Shown: positions 1 to 7,136 of the stretch, in pieces
Numbering within the stretch: position 1 is the first letter of the stretch
How the letters are laid out: each line of letters opens with the position of its first letter
Source: Cypionkella sp.
GTDB taxonomy: Bacteria; Pseudomonadota; Alphaproteobacteria; Rhodobacterales; Rhodobacteraceae
Assembly (NCBI GenBank): GCA_018063485.1
Contig: JAGPBG010000008.1
Coordinates: 1 to 16,625, forward strand
Length of the DNA: 16,625 bases
Direction: 5' to 3'
Position numbers and translations under genes: made by a program
The notes under the pieces: generated by a model
Database searches by the model: none
Told to the model about the DNA's origin: nothing
The model's input: the letters and a program-made list of their open reading frames with translations, nothing else

Positions 1-498
1 CTGACGGAGTGGAGCGTGACCCCCAAGGCCTATGGCAAGTTCCTGTGTGACATCTTCGACATCTGGTTCCGGCAGGATGTGGGCCGGGTGTTTGTGCAGC
101 TTTTTGAAAGTCAGATCAGGCATTGGGCAGGATGGCGGTCCTCGCTGTGCATATTTGCCGAAACCTGTGGCACAGCACTTGCGCTCGAACATAACGGTGA
201 TGTTTATGCCTGCGACCACTTTGTTTATCCAGAGTATCGGCTGGGAAACATCATGGACAAGCCGCTGCGCGAATTGGTCTGGTCGGACCGTGCCCATGAT
301 TTCGGCCAAGACAAGGCGGAGACGTTGACGGCGCAATGCCGCAATTGTCAGTTTCTCTCGGCCTGCAACGGTGGCTGCCCGAAACACCGCATCCTGACCT
401 CACGCGATGGCGAACCGGGCCAGAACTATTTTTGCGAATCCTACATGATGTTTTTCAGACATGCGGGGCCACGTCTTGGCCAGCTTGCAAGATCTTAG
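1..498 (+). CDS. Anaerobic sulfatase-maturating enzyme-like radical SAM protein, C-terminal part (5' end outside window)
   Basis: The frame is open from base 1 and ends at TAG 496-498, so only the last 165 residues are present. A GTG at 16 lies mid-protein and is not taken as the start. What remains is a SPASM-type auxiliary Fe-S domain: a cysteine in FAETCGTALA, a second in DVYACDHF, then the cluster C-x2-C-x5-C-x3-C (CRNCQFLSACNGGC) and a final cysteine in YFCESY. This spacing and the surrounding residues are those of anaerobic sulfatase-maturating enzymes, cytoplasmic radical SAM proteins that oxidise an active-site Cys or Ser of sulfatases to formylglycine. The radical SAM core with CxxxCxxC would lie upstream and is not seen. 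Another SPASM peptide-modifying enzyme is possible. It converges on the nor operon and shows no link to it. Confidence 0.8.
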   Translation: MTEWSVTPKAYGKFLCDIFDIWFRQDVGRVFVQLFESQIRHWAGWRSSLCIFAETCGTALALEHNGDVYACDHFVYPEYRLGNIMDKPLRELVWSDRAHDFGQDKAETLTAQCRNCQFLSACNGGCPKHRILTSRDGEPGQNYFCESYMMFFRHAGPRLGQLARS

Positions 499-608
499 AG
501 CGCGTTGCGTTAAATTGAATTCACCTCGCAACCCGAACGCGTTTGCAAAGGCAATCGCTGCCTCGGGTTGCGAGGTGAATACATGTCTCTGATTGAACGC
601 AATGCGCT
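499..608. repeat. Long imperfect inverted repeat (palindromic element / possible bidirectional terminator)
   Basis: An inner perfect 18-bp inverted repeat (519-536 and 563-580, arm ATTCACCTCGCAACCCGA) encloses a 26-base loop. An outer arm pairs 499-515 with 592-608 at 15 of 17 positions (AGCGC-TTGCGTT-AAT). The whole could fold into a cruciform or long hairpin of about 110 bases. It fills nearly all the space between the convergent maturase-like gene and norF. Only the genes' stop codons and a few bases lie outside it. There is no clear T-run beside the core, so termination is an inference. A dispersed non-coding palindromic element is equally plausible and would need genome-wide copies to confirm. 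Confidence 0.6.
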
Positions 609-621
609 ATAGACCGAGGCT

Positions 622-882
622 CTAGGCCGCAAGGGTCAGTGCCAGCAAGAGGATGGCATATAGCGCCAGCACCAGATTGAAGCCGCGCAGCCAGTCGGGT
701 GCTGCGGCAAGCCCCAGATAGCGCGCAAGGATGACGCGGGCCTTCAGCCAGGCCAGCACCAGCAGCAGCGAACTACTGGCCGCAATGGCCCATCCCGTCA
801 GGGCGGGTTGCACCACCGCCAGCGTGGTGGTGATGGCCGAAAGAGCCAGAAGGGCGATCCAGGCGCGGGTTTCCATACTCAT
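622..882 (-). CDS. norF: Nitric oxide reductase accessory membrane protein NorF
   Basis: An 86-residue, very hydrophobic protein with about three membrane segments (roughly residues 7-25, 28-46 and 66-85), resembling the small cytochrome oxidase subunit IV-like proteins at the end of nor operons. The ATG at 880-882 overlaps the norE stop as ATGA, which fixes the start; the same frame runs further upstream but that part lies inside norE in another frame. NorF is not part of the purified NorBC enzyme and appears to support NO reductase activity or assembly in the inner membrane. The name rests on size, hydrophobicity and its position right after norE in a complete norCBQDEF order. It is the last gene of the operon, and the stop lies just beyond the inverted repeat at 499-608. 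Confidence 0.85.
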   Translation of the reverse strand: MSMETRAWIALLALSAITTTLAVVQPALTGWAIAASSSLLLVLAWLKARVILARYLGLAAAPDWLRGFNLVLALYAILLLALTLAA

Positions 883-1436
883 CTCAACAGGTAAATGACC
901 GGGAACAGCAGCACCCAGACCAGATCGACCATATGCCAGAACATCGTCACGGCTTGCACCGAGCGCGGGTTGGGGCGAAAGGCAATCAGGCCAAACAGCA
1001 GCATTCCCGCCGCGACATGGGCGGCATGAAAGCCGGTCAGCAGGTAGTAGAAGGTGAAGAACGCCCCGGACTCGGTGCTGAACCCCTGCGCTGCGGCATC
1101 GGCGTATTCGTGGAATTTGATGGCAAGAAAAACGCCACCCAGGGCCGCGGCACCCAAGAGCAGAAGGCGGGTGCGGCGGATTTGGCCGGCGAGGGAGGCG
1201 CGATGGGACATTGCTGCCAGCCAACCCGAGGTGACCAGAACCAGCGTGTTGACCCCTGCGGCAGCGCGGTGCAAGTGGGTTTGCGCCTCGGCAAAGCCCG
1301 CAGGATCGGTGATGCGCACCGCCAGAAAGGCGGCAAGCCCGGCGCCAAAGACCAGCAGTTCCGACACGATCAAGACCCACATCATCAGATCGCCGGGCAG
1401 ATCATCAAAGGCCGAGGGTTGGTCAATATCGCTCAT
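879..1436 (-). CDS. norE: Nitric oxide reductase accessory protein NorE (cytochrome c oxidase subunit III family)
   Basis: A 185-residue membrane protein of the haem-copper oxidase subunit III family, with about five hydrophobic helices (near residues 18-40, 60-78, 88-107, 126-150 and 163-183). Subunit III-like elements include the HEYADA stretch after the third helix and the histidines in FHAAHVAAG and FWHMVDLVW. The length is that of the short, five-helix NorE form rather than a full oxidase subunit III. There are no oxidase subunit I or II genes nearby, so it belongs with NO reductase. The start ATG (1434-1436) overlaps the norD stop by four bases and its own stop overlaps the norF start by four bases, implying translational coupling. 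Its role in NO reductase activity is accessory and not mechanistically settled. Confidence 0.92.
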   Translation of the reverse strand: MSDIDQPSAFDDLPGDLMMWVLIVSELLVFGAGLAAFLAVRITDPAGFAEAQTHLHRAAAGVNTLVLVTSGWLAAMSHRASLAGQIRRTRLLLLGAAALGGVFLAIKFHEYADAAAQGFSTESGAFFTFYYLLTGFHAAHVAAGMLLFGLIAFRPNPRSVQAVTMFWHMVDLVWVLLFPVIYLLR

Positions 1437-3385
1437 GCGCCCACCAGTTGGCGGTAAATCTCGGGCAGGGCCTGGGTCAGCTTTTCGGGGTGGGGGATCA
1501 ATGCGAAACCACCTTGGCCGAATATGCGGGGAAACCAGCTTTTGCCGTCGCGGTCTACCGTGATGCCGAACACCGCGTGGCCCATGCGGCGGGCCTCTTG
1601 AACCGCCTTGTGGCTATCTTCGATACCGTGGCGGCCTTCGTAATGATCCAGATCGTTGGGCTTGCCGTCGGTGATGACCAGCAAGAGGCGGCGCTTGCGG
1701 GCCTGTTCGGAAAGACCCACGCTCGCGTGGCGGATGGCGGCACCAAGACGGGTATAAAAGCCGGGTTTGAGGGCCGCAATGCGCTGCTCGACGGTTTGCG
1801 ACATCGGCTCGCCAAAGCGTTTGGCGCATTGGATATAAACGCGGTCGCGTTTGAGGCTGGAAAAGGCGTGAATGGCGAAATCATCTCCACAAGCTGAAAG
1901 GCCCCATGAGAGGGCGGCCAGCGCTTCGCGTTCGATGTCGATCACCGAACGCCCCGCGTGACCGTGGCCGGGGACAGCGGATTCGGTGGAGCGCGACACA
2001 TCGAGCAGGATCGACACCGCAAGATCGCGCTTTTGCGGTCGGGTTTGCCGCCAGATGCGGTCGTCACCCTGACCGGTGGCGAGGAAATCGACCTGCGCGC
2101 GCACCGCGCGGTCGGTGTCCAACTCGTCACCGTCAGGGTGACCCGAGGTCGAGATGCGGGCGGGGCGCAACGCTTCGAACTGACGTTTGACGGCACGGAT
2201 GCGCGCGGCGGCGCGTGGGTCGGCCTCGAACGGGATACTGTCGGCGGGGGCGATATCAGAGGTCAGCACCCGGACATGATGCGGCAGATAGGCACCGGTG
2301 CGCACATCCCATTCGGGATAGGTCTGCACGCCGGAAAGCGCTTCGCGATCAACGTCTTCGGGGGCGAGATCAAGGTGGAGTTTCAATCGGGTGGCCGGGG
2401 CCTTGGAAATCTGGCCGAGGTTGATTTCATCAACATCCTCGGCGGCCTTCTTGGCGTCGTCGGTGTCGTCATCCTCGACCCGGCGGTTGAGATTGAGAAA
2501 CTCCGCCCAAGACAACAGCGCCTCGAACTTATGCAAGATGAAGCTGTCGTTGCGGTCAACCTGATCGGCGGCGCGGCGTTTGGCGCGGTGGGTTTTGCTG
2601 CCTTCGCCCTCCTCGGGAGTGCCTTCGGTGGCGCGGGTTTCAACGGCGGTGTTGTGCGAAGACCCGGTGGCGCGCAGGTCGGGCCAAAGCGCGACCGGGC
2701 GGAACGGGCGGTAGCGGCGCGGGACGACGTAGGCGGAAAAATCGCCGGAATGCAGGGAAGTGAACATGCGGGCGGCTTTGGGCGAAAGCGGGGCGGTTGA
2801 GCCCAAAAGCGCGCGGATGCACGCCTCAACCGTGGCCTCTGCCTCTGGCAGCAGGGCGGTTTGGCGGGTGGCGAGGGTGGCTTGGCTGAGATCAGCGTAA
2901 AGCGCGCGCAGGCCGGGGGCCTCGGCCAAGGTGCGGGCGGTCATCACAACGGCGGCGTGCAGGCTGGCCAGATCGGCGCAGAGCGGATCAAACTGCGGGT
3001 CATGCGCAGGTGCGTGGGCGGCGGAGGCGGCGAGCCAGATATAAAGCCCGGCGTTGGCCTCGCGCGCGGGGAAGAGGGCGAGTGAGTGCGGCAAGCGCAG
3101 CGTCTCACCATCAAACAGGGCGCGGGGAGTGGATTCAGAGGATGAACCAAGAAAGCGGCGCAGCGACAGGCGGTGGTTGGAAATCTCGTCGCTGATGGAT
3201 CTGAGTTCAACCGTCGGGCTGCCGCCAAGGCCGCGAAACAGCACCGCAAGCCGCCCACCGATCTCAGCCAGATCAACGCGGGCGGCATCATGGCTCGGGC
3301 TGGGATCAAGCCTGCTGGCATAGGCGTGCCAGAGCTTGCCAATGGTCTCTTCGGGCTCCCAGGGTTCTAGGTCGAGCGTTGCCAT
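1433..3385 (-). CDS. norD: Nitric oxide reductase activation protein NorD (VWA domain)
   Basis: A 650-residue cytoplasmic protein with a C-terminal von Willebrand factor A domain from about residue 450. The metal-ion-dependent adhesion site is complete: DVSRS near 462-466, a threonine in FYTRLG near 545 and the aspartate in VITDGKPND near 573. The centre (about 235-330) is acidic and charged, typical of NorD/CbbO-like proteins. NorD works with the AAA+ ATPase NorQ to insert or activate the non-haem iron in NorB; paired MoxR/VWA proteins act as metal-dependent chaperones. The ATG at 3383-3385 lies three bases after the norQ stop, without a strong ribosome-binding site, so coupling is likely. 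The stop overlaps norE by four bases. Length fits the family. Confidence 0.95.
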   Translation of the reverse strand: MATLDLEPWEPEETIGKLWHAYASRLDPSPSHDAARVDLAEIGGRLAVLFRGLGGSPTVELRSISDEISNHRLSLRRFLGSSSESTPRALFDGETLRLPHSLALFPAREANAGLYIWLAASAAHAPAHDPQFDPLCADLASLHAAVVMTARTLAEAPGLRALYADLSQATLATRQTALLPEAEATVEACIRALLGSTAPLSPKAARMFTSLHSGDFSAYVVPRRYRPFRPVALWPDLRATGSSHNTAVETRATEGTPEEGEGSKTHRAKRRAADQVDRNDSFILHKFEALLSWAEFLNLNRRVEDDDTDDAKKAAEDVDEINLGQISKAPATRLKLHLDLAPEDVDREALSGVQTYPEWDVRTGAYLPHHVRVLTSDIAPADSIPFEADPRAAARIRAVKRQFEALRPARISTSGHPDGDELDTDRAVRAQVDFLATGQGDDRIWRQTRPQKRDLAVSILLDVSRSTESAVPGHGHAGRSVIDIEREALAALSWGLSACGDDFAIHAFSSLKRDRVYIQCAKRFGEPMSQTVEQRIAALKPGFYTRLGAAIRHASVGLSEQARKRRLLLVITDGKPNDLDHYEGRHGIEDSHKAVQEARRMGHAVFGITVDRDGKSWFPRIFGQGGFALIPHPEKLTQALPEIYRQLVGA

Positions 3386-3388
3386 GAC

Positions 3389-4201
3389 TTAGCCGAAAAC
3401 TGCGGCGACGAGATCGAGCAACCCGCGTTTGGTGTCGGGATCATCGGTCAGCGGTTCGATCATAGCGGCAAGGATGGCGCGGTCGGTAGACATGCCTTGG
3501 GCGATCAGGGTGGCGGCGTAGATCACCAGACGGGTAGAAACGCCTTCCTCCAGATCCTGCCCCTTCATCGCGCGCAGCTTGTTGGCAAGTCGCACAAGGG
3601 GCTGCACCCGGTCTTCGGACAGGCCCGATTCATGGGCCACGACCGGGATTTCCTGCGAAGGCGGTGGAAAGCCGAACTCAAGGCTGATGAAGCGCTGCCG
3701 GGTCGAAGGTTTCAGGGTTTTCAGGATATTCTGATAGCCGGGGTTATAGGAGGCGACCAGCATGAAACCGGGGGCTGCCTGCAGCTCTTCGGAAGTGCGG
3801 TCGATCGGCAGGATGCGGCGATCGTCGGTAAGCGGGTGCAGCACCACGGTCACATCCTTGCGGGCCTCGACCACCTCGTCAAGATAGCAGATCGCGCCCT
3901 CGCGCACGGCGCGGGTAAGGGGGCCATCGACCCAGATCGTCTCGCCGCCTTTCAAGAGGTAACGGCCGATCAGGTCGGCGGCGGAAAGGTCATCATGGCA
4001 GGCGACGGTATAGAGCGGGCGGCCCAGTTCGGCCGCCATATGGGCAACAAAACGGGTCTTGCCGCAGCCGGTGGGGCCTTTGAGCAGCACCGGCAGGCGG
4101 TTGTCATAGGCGGCGCGGAACACTTTGCATTCATCGCCCTGCGGCAGGTAGAAGGGGGCCGCAGCCCCCCCCTTCAGATTTTTGGAACCATCCATCTGCA
4201 T
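3389..4201 (-). CDS. norQ: MoxR-type AAA+ ATPase NorQ, NO reductase activation
   Basis: About 270 residues with a full AAA+ core. Walker A is GPTGCGKT (about 42-49), Walker B is ICYLDE (about 104-109), a sensor 1 asparagine lies in ASYNP (about 150-154), and STRQRF follows near 167. It forms a ring ATPase acting with NorD on the NorBC complex in the cytoplasm, needed for non-haem iron incorporation and an active enzyme. The start is ambiguous: GTG at 4204, ATG at 4201 or ATG at 4195 are all in frame. I chose 4201, where TGATG overlaps the norB stop; the GTG would instead give a GTGA overlap. The N-terminal stretch is short and poorly conserved, so the choice has little effect on function. Confidence 0.94.
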   Translation of the reverse strand: MQMDGSKNLKGGAAAPFYLPQGDECKVFRAAYDNRLPVLLKGPTGCGKTRFVAHMAAELGRPLYTVACHDDLSAADLIGRYLLKGGETIWVDGPLTRAVREGAICYLDEVVEARKDVTVVLHPLTDDRRILPIDRTSEELQAAPGFMLVASYNPGYQNILKTLKPSTRQRFISLEFGFPPPSQEIPVVAHESGLSEDRVQPLVRLANKLRAMKGQDLEEGVSTRLVIYAATLIAQGMSTDRAILAAMIEPLTDDPDTKRGLLDLVAAVFG

Positions 4202-5598
4202 CACTTCGCAGCCACATGGTCGGGGTCATGCTCGATACGGTCACGCTCCAGCGGGCCGGGTGTCACGAATTCGCGGCGCGGCACCATGACCGAGTAGATG
4301 AACAGGATCGCCCCCAACACCACCGCCACGCCCGAGCCAAAGCGCATGGCGTAGAACAGCCAAAGCTGATCCTGCACATCCATATAGGCCTCACCATTCA
4401 CGCGTTGCAGATGGGTTTGCAGTGCACCGGCAAATGTCAACGTCACGGTCATGAACACCATGCCCGAAGACATCAACCAGAACGACGCCATGTTCAGCAC
4501 CTGGTTGAACGGATCACGCTTGCGCAGGATCGGCATGGCATAGGTGATGATTGCCAGATTGACGCAGACATAGGCCCCGTAGAAAGCAAGGTGACCATGG
4601 GCTGCGGTGATCTGGGTGCCGTGGGTGTAGTAATTGACCCCGTGCAGCGTGTGCAGAAAACCCCAGACGCCCGCGCCAAAGAAGGCCAGCACTGCGCAGC
4701 CAAGGCTCCACAGCAACGCCGCCTTGTTCGGGTGATCGCGACGACCTTTCCACACCATGATGAAGGCGAAGGACATCATCGCAAAGAACGGCACGATTTC
4801 AAGGCTGGAGAAGATCGAGCCGATCCACTGCCAATATCCCGGCAGTCCGATCCAGAAGTAATGGTGCCCGGTCCCGAGGATGCCCGAAAATAGCGCCGAC
4901 GCAACGATGACATAAAGCCATTTCTCAACGATCTCGCGGTCAACTCCGGTGAGTTTCAGCATCAGATAGGCCAAGATCGCAGCCATGATCAGTTCCCACA
5001 CGCCTTCAACCCAAAGGTGGACAACGAACCACCAATACTGCTTGTCGAGCGCAAGGTTGCCAGGGTTGTAAAAGGCAAAGAGGAACAGCAGCGCCAGCCC
5101 CCACAACCCCAACAAAAGGATGTTGGTGATGGCGGTTTTCTTGCCGGCAAGCACCGTCATCGTGACGTTGTAAAGAAAGATCAGGGCGGCGACGACAATG
5201 CCGACTTTGACCCATTTTGGCTGTTCAAGGAACTCGCGGCCTTCCTTTCCCAGCAGGAAATTGCCTTCAAACAGGTTGAAGGAATAGGTGACAACCACCC
5301 CGGCGGTGCCCAGAACAAGGATCGCCAATTGCAGATAGGCCAGTTTGGGCGAGTAGATTTCGCGCTCGGATTCCTCGGGTATCAGGAAATAGGCGGCGCC
5401 GAAAAAGCCCAGAAGCAGCCAGACGATCAGGCTGTTTGTGTGCAGCATGCGAAGGATGTTGAAGGGCATGATTTCGGACAGGAAGTTCGGGGCGACATAG
5501 ACCCAACCCATGATCAGCCCGATGCTGACCTGCACCGCAAACAGCGCCATGGCAACGCTGAAATAGGCTAGTGCGATTTTTTGTGTTTGATATTTCAT
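4201..5598 (-). CDS. norB: Nitric oxide reductase large subunit NorB (cytochrome b)
   Basis: A 465-residue haem-copper oxidase superfamily membrane protein with about 12 helices that reduces two NO to N2O using electrons from NorC. The expected metal ligands are all visible: His53 and His336 for low-spin haem b, His334 for haem b3, and His194, His245 and His246 with Glu198 near the FeB site; Glu267 follows in the next helix. No quinol-oxidase N-terminal extension is present, so it is the cytochrome c-dependent (cNOR) type. I prefer the ATG at 5596-5598, preceded by AAGGGG at good spacing, over an in-frame TTG at 5613 that overlaps the norC stop. Eleven bases separate it from norC. Length matches Paracoccus-type NorB. 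Confidence 0.98.
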   Translation of the reverse strand: MKYQTQKIALAYFSVAMALFAVQVSIGLIMGWVYVAPNFLSEIMPFNILRMLHTNSLIVWLLLGFFGAAYFLIPEESEREIYSPKLAYLQLAILVLGTAGVVVTYSFNLFEGNFLLGKEGREFLEQPKWVKVGIVVAALIFLYNVTMTVLAGKKTAITNILLLGLWGLALLFLFAFYNPGNLALDKQYWWFVVHLWVEGVWELIMAAILAYLMLKLTGVDREIVEKWLYVIVASALFSGILGTGHHYFWIGLPGYWQWIGSIFSSLEIVPFFAMMSFAFIMVWKGRRDHPNKAALLWSLGCAVLAFFGAGVWGFLHTLHGVNYYTHGTQITAAHGHLAFYGAYVCVNLAIITYAMPILRKRDPFNQVLNMASFWLMSSGMVFMTVTLTFAGALQTHLQRVNGEAYMDVQDQLWLFYAMRFGSGVAVVLGAILFIYSVMVPRREFVTPGPLERDRIEHDPDHVAAK

Positions 5599-5609
5599 GG
5601 TTTTCCCCT

Positions 5610-6062
5610 TCAACCCGCATCATTCGGTGGCCAATTCTGTGTGCGGATCTTGTTGGTCCACAGCAGGAAATCGGCAAGGTTGCGATAGTCTTCGTCGGAA
5701 AGGTTGAATTGCGGCATCTGGCGGCGCCCCTCGATGCCGGTGGGCATTGCATCCATCCAGCCCTTCAGGGCGTCAAACGCACCTTGAGGATCGTCTTGAA
5801 CGCCCCAACGCTTCATCACATTGCCAAGTTCGGGGGCGAAATAGGCACCCTCACCAAGAATGGTATGACAGTCGATGCAGCCTTTGATCTCCCAGATATG
5901 CTTGCCGGCGACGACGCTGTCAGTGAGAGGCGCGTCGGCGGTTGAGGTGTTTACGACATAGTTATGGCTGTTCCAAGCCAGACCTATAAAGATGAGTATA
6001 AAGAACAAGGATCCGCCATAGAAAATATTGCGGGCCATGCTCTTGGTCATGACTTCGCGCAT
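5610..6062 (-). CDS. norC: Nitric oxide reductase small subunit NorC (membrane-anchored cytochrome c)
   Basis: A 150-residue monohaem c-type cytochrome held by one N-terminal helix (about residues 13-30), with the haem domain in the periplasm. The haem site is C62-I-D-C65-H66 and the likely axial methionine is Met116 in RRQMPQF. NorC passes electrons from soluble cytochrome c or pseudoazurin to NorB. The start ATG at 6060-6062 has GGAAGGA eight bases upstream; a second ATG at 6048-6050 is less well supported. It is the first gene of the nor operon, with a class II FNR/NNR-like promoter upstream (features at 6100-6105 and 6127-6140). Length and order are normal for cNOR. Confidence 0.97.
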   Translation of the reverse strand: MREVMTKSMARNIFYGGSLFFILIFIGLAWNSHNYVVNTSTADAPLTDSVVAGKHIWEIKGCIDCHTILGEGAYFAPELGNVMKRWGVQDDPQGAFDALKGWMDAMPTGIEGRRQMPQFNLSDEDYRNLADFLLWTNKIRTQNWPPNDAG

Positions 6063-6099
6063 CGCGCCGGTCCTTCCATGAGCGGTTTCAGGTGGTTAA

Positions 6100-6105
6100 C
6101 CTATA
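6100..6105 (-). promoter_or_regulatory. Predicted -10 element of the norC promoter
   Basis: On the minus strand this reads TATAGG. If the dyad at 6127-6140 is centred at -41.5, this hexamer falls at about -12 to -7 and transcription would start near 6092, about 30 bases before the norC ATG. There is no good -35 box, which fits an activator-dependent promoter. The agreement of spacing is seen in the sequence; the start site is predicted. Confidence 0.6.
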
Positions 6106-6126
6106 GGATCGGGTGTAAGGAGGTAC

Positions 6127-6140
6127 TTAACAAATGTCAA
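6127..6140. promoter_or_regulatory. NNR/NnrR/FNR-family operator upstream of norC
   Basis: TTAAC-AAAT-GTCAA is a dyad with one mismatched position between half-sites (TTGAC-N4-GTTAA on the minus strand). It fits the CRP/FNR family pattern TTNNN-N4-NNNAA and resembles the NNR site remembered from Paracoccus nir/nor promoters more than the FNR consensus TTGAT-N4-ATCAA. It lies 65 bases upstream of the norC ATG and correctly spaced from a TATAGG -10. An NO-responsive regulator is the likely ligand; its gene is not in this window. It could also influence the divergent gene at 6240. Confidence 0.75.
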
Positions 6141-6239
6141 ATGCCGAGGCTGACATATCGGATAACTCTGGCGCGGTGAAAACAGTGCCAATGGAATGCG
6201 AGACGCCCCCATCTGGCACCCATAACTGGAGTGACGTCG

Positions 6240-6479
6240 ATGAGCACTGAACCGTCCAAGCCCGCGCGGCCGTTGTGGCAATTGGGGGTGCTGCTCTATC
6301 CCTTTGCGGCCTCGGCGGTTGCGATCAATCTGTTTTTGCTGGGTTTATTGGGAATGTCCCTGGGGCTGCCTGCGATCTCACCGGTGAAGGCGCTGCTCTG
6401 GTCGCTGCCCTTGGGCGTTCCGGCCGCCTGGGCTGCCGCGCGCTGGGTGCGCAGCCTGATTGCACAGGCCGAGACTTAG
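6240..6479 (+). CDS. Small two-helix membrane protein, divergent from norC
   Basis: A 79-residue protein of unknown function. Residues 1-12 are polar, a first hydrophobic segment spans about 14-40 and a second about 49-68, followed by a short basic, then polar tail. No metal-binding cysteines or histidines are present. The ATG at 6240 is preceded by GGAG with an 8-base gap (6228-6231); a GTG at 6231 in frame would sit on that site and is less likely. It is transcribed away from norC, with the operator at 6127-6140 about 100 bases upstream, so co-regulation with NO reductase is possible. Short membrane proteins called NnrT are reported in some denitrification loci; I cannot confirm that this is one. 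Small size lowers certainty, but the hydrophobic pattern and ribosome-binding site support a real gene. Confidence 0.7.
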   Translation: MSTEPSKPARPLWQLGVLLYPFAASAVAINLFLLGLLGMSLGLPAISPVKALLWSLPLGVPAAWAAARWVRSLIAQAET

Positions 6480-6628
6480 CCCGCTCATACCGGCATTCCC
6501 TGACCGGGATCGGGGGGCAAACCGGGTTGGAATCGGCGAGCGCTTTGGGTGCGACATGTCGGCACACGGCCTTGTCCTTGAAAGGCGGGATACCATGAGG
6601 CGGTCGCGCTACCCTTGCGAGGTACACC

Positions 6629-7063
6629 TCAACCCGGGAGGGAGACATCTGGCAAGACGGCCCCTGGCAAGGCGATATCGGCCAGACTGGAGTCGTTGAG
6701 ATCGGCAAGAAACGCGGCTTCGGCGCGACGCAGGCGGGATCGCAGGCGGCATTGAGAGGTGATGGAACAACTGCCGCCATTGCTGGCAAAGCATTCAACC
6801 AGGAATTGTCCCTGTTCCAGCAGTTGCACAATCTCGCCCAGCCGGATCGCCTGCGCCGGGCGGGCCAGAACGGCGCCGCCGCCGCCGCCGCGTCGGGTGA
6901 TGATCAGCCCGCCCTGGGACAAGCGCTGCATGATCTTGCTGAGATGATGGCGGGAGAGGTCAAATTCATTGGCCAGTTCGGCGGTTGAAAACGCCCGCTC
7001 CGGGGCGCTCGCCATCCGCATCAGCATCCGCAGGCCGAAATCCGTGAATGTGGTCAGGTGCAT
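6629..7063 (-). CDS. nsrR: Rrf2-family NO-sensing repressor, NsrR-like
   Basis: A 144-residue regulator with an N-terminal winged helix (recognition region around 26-48, STAELANEF...LSRHHLSKIMQRL), a G-rich wing near 57-63 and a dimerisation helix. Cluster ligands match NsrR: Asp8 in HLTTFTD and cysteines 91, 99 and 105 in ECF...SCSITSQC. In characterised NsrR, a [4Fe-4S] cluster held by three cysteines and Asp8 of the partner subunit is destroyed by NO, releasing repression. IscR instead carries C-x5-C-x5-C plus a histidine, so NsrR fits better. The start is ATG at 7061-7063. A 25-bp dyad lies 14 bases upstream, suggesting autoregulation. It lies downstream of an ABC importer operon and 0.6 kb from norC. 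The glycine run (59-63) is longer than usual. Confidence 0.85.
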   Translation of the reverse strand: MHLTTFTDFGLRMLMRMASAPERAFSTAELANEFDLSRHHLSKIMQRLSQGGLIITRRGGGGGAVLARPAQAIRLGEIVQLLEQGQFLVECFASNGGSCSITSQCRLRSRLRRAEAAFLADLNDSSLADIALPGAVLPDVSLPG

Positions 7064-7076
7064 GCTATGCCCGCAT

Positions 7077-7101
7077 CAATTGGTATTTGTGATACCTATT
7101 G
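7077..7101. promoter_or_regulatory. Putative NsrR/Rrf2 operator in the nsrR promoter
   Basis: CAATTGGTAT-N5-ATACCTATTG forms an inverted repeat with 9 of 10 positions paired per arm. It lies 14 bases upstream of the nsrR start codon, where a bound dimer would block RNA polymerase. The size is typical of Rrf2 dimer sites, though the sequence differs from the E. coli NsrR consensus. Its role is inferred from symmetry and position. Confidence 0.6.
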
Positions 7102-7136
7102 CGCATTTCATCTCGTAAAGGCAAGCGTGGCTTTGG

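Noticed and set aside
1958..2800. A 280-codon open frame on the plus strand opposite norD
   Set aside because: It is antisense to a complete NorD with intact VWA motifs and encodes low-complexity Gly/Arg/Ala-rich sequence typical of the opposite strand of G+C-rich genes.
6094..6101. GGTTAACC palindrome near the predicted norC start as a possible NsrR site
   Set aside because: Too short, and the half-site spacing differs from the dyad at the nsrR promoter; chance is more likely.
6480..6628. Possible small gene between the small membrane protein and nsrR
   Set aside because: The stretch is 149 bases with no open frame backed by a ribosome-binding site; only weak hairpins such as TCCC/GGGA near 6500 were seen.
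7101..7136. Possible terminator between the importer ATPase and nsrR
   Set aside because: The only complementarity (AAAG/CTTT around GCAAGCGTGG) is four bases with no T-run.
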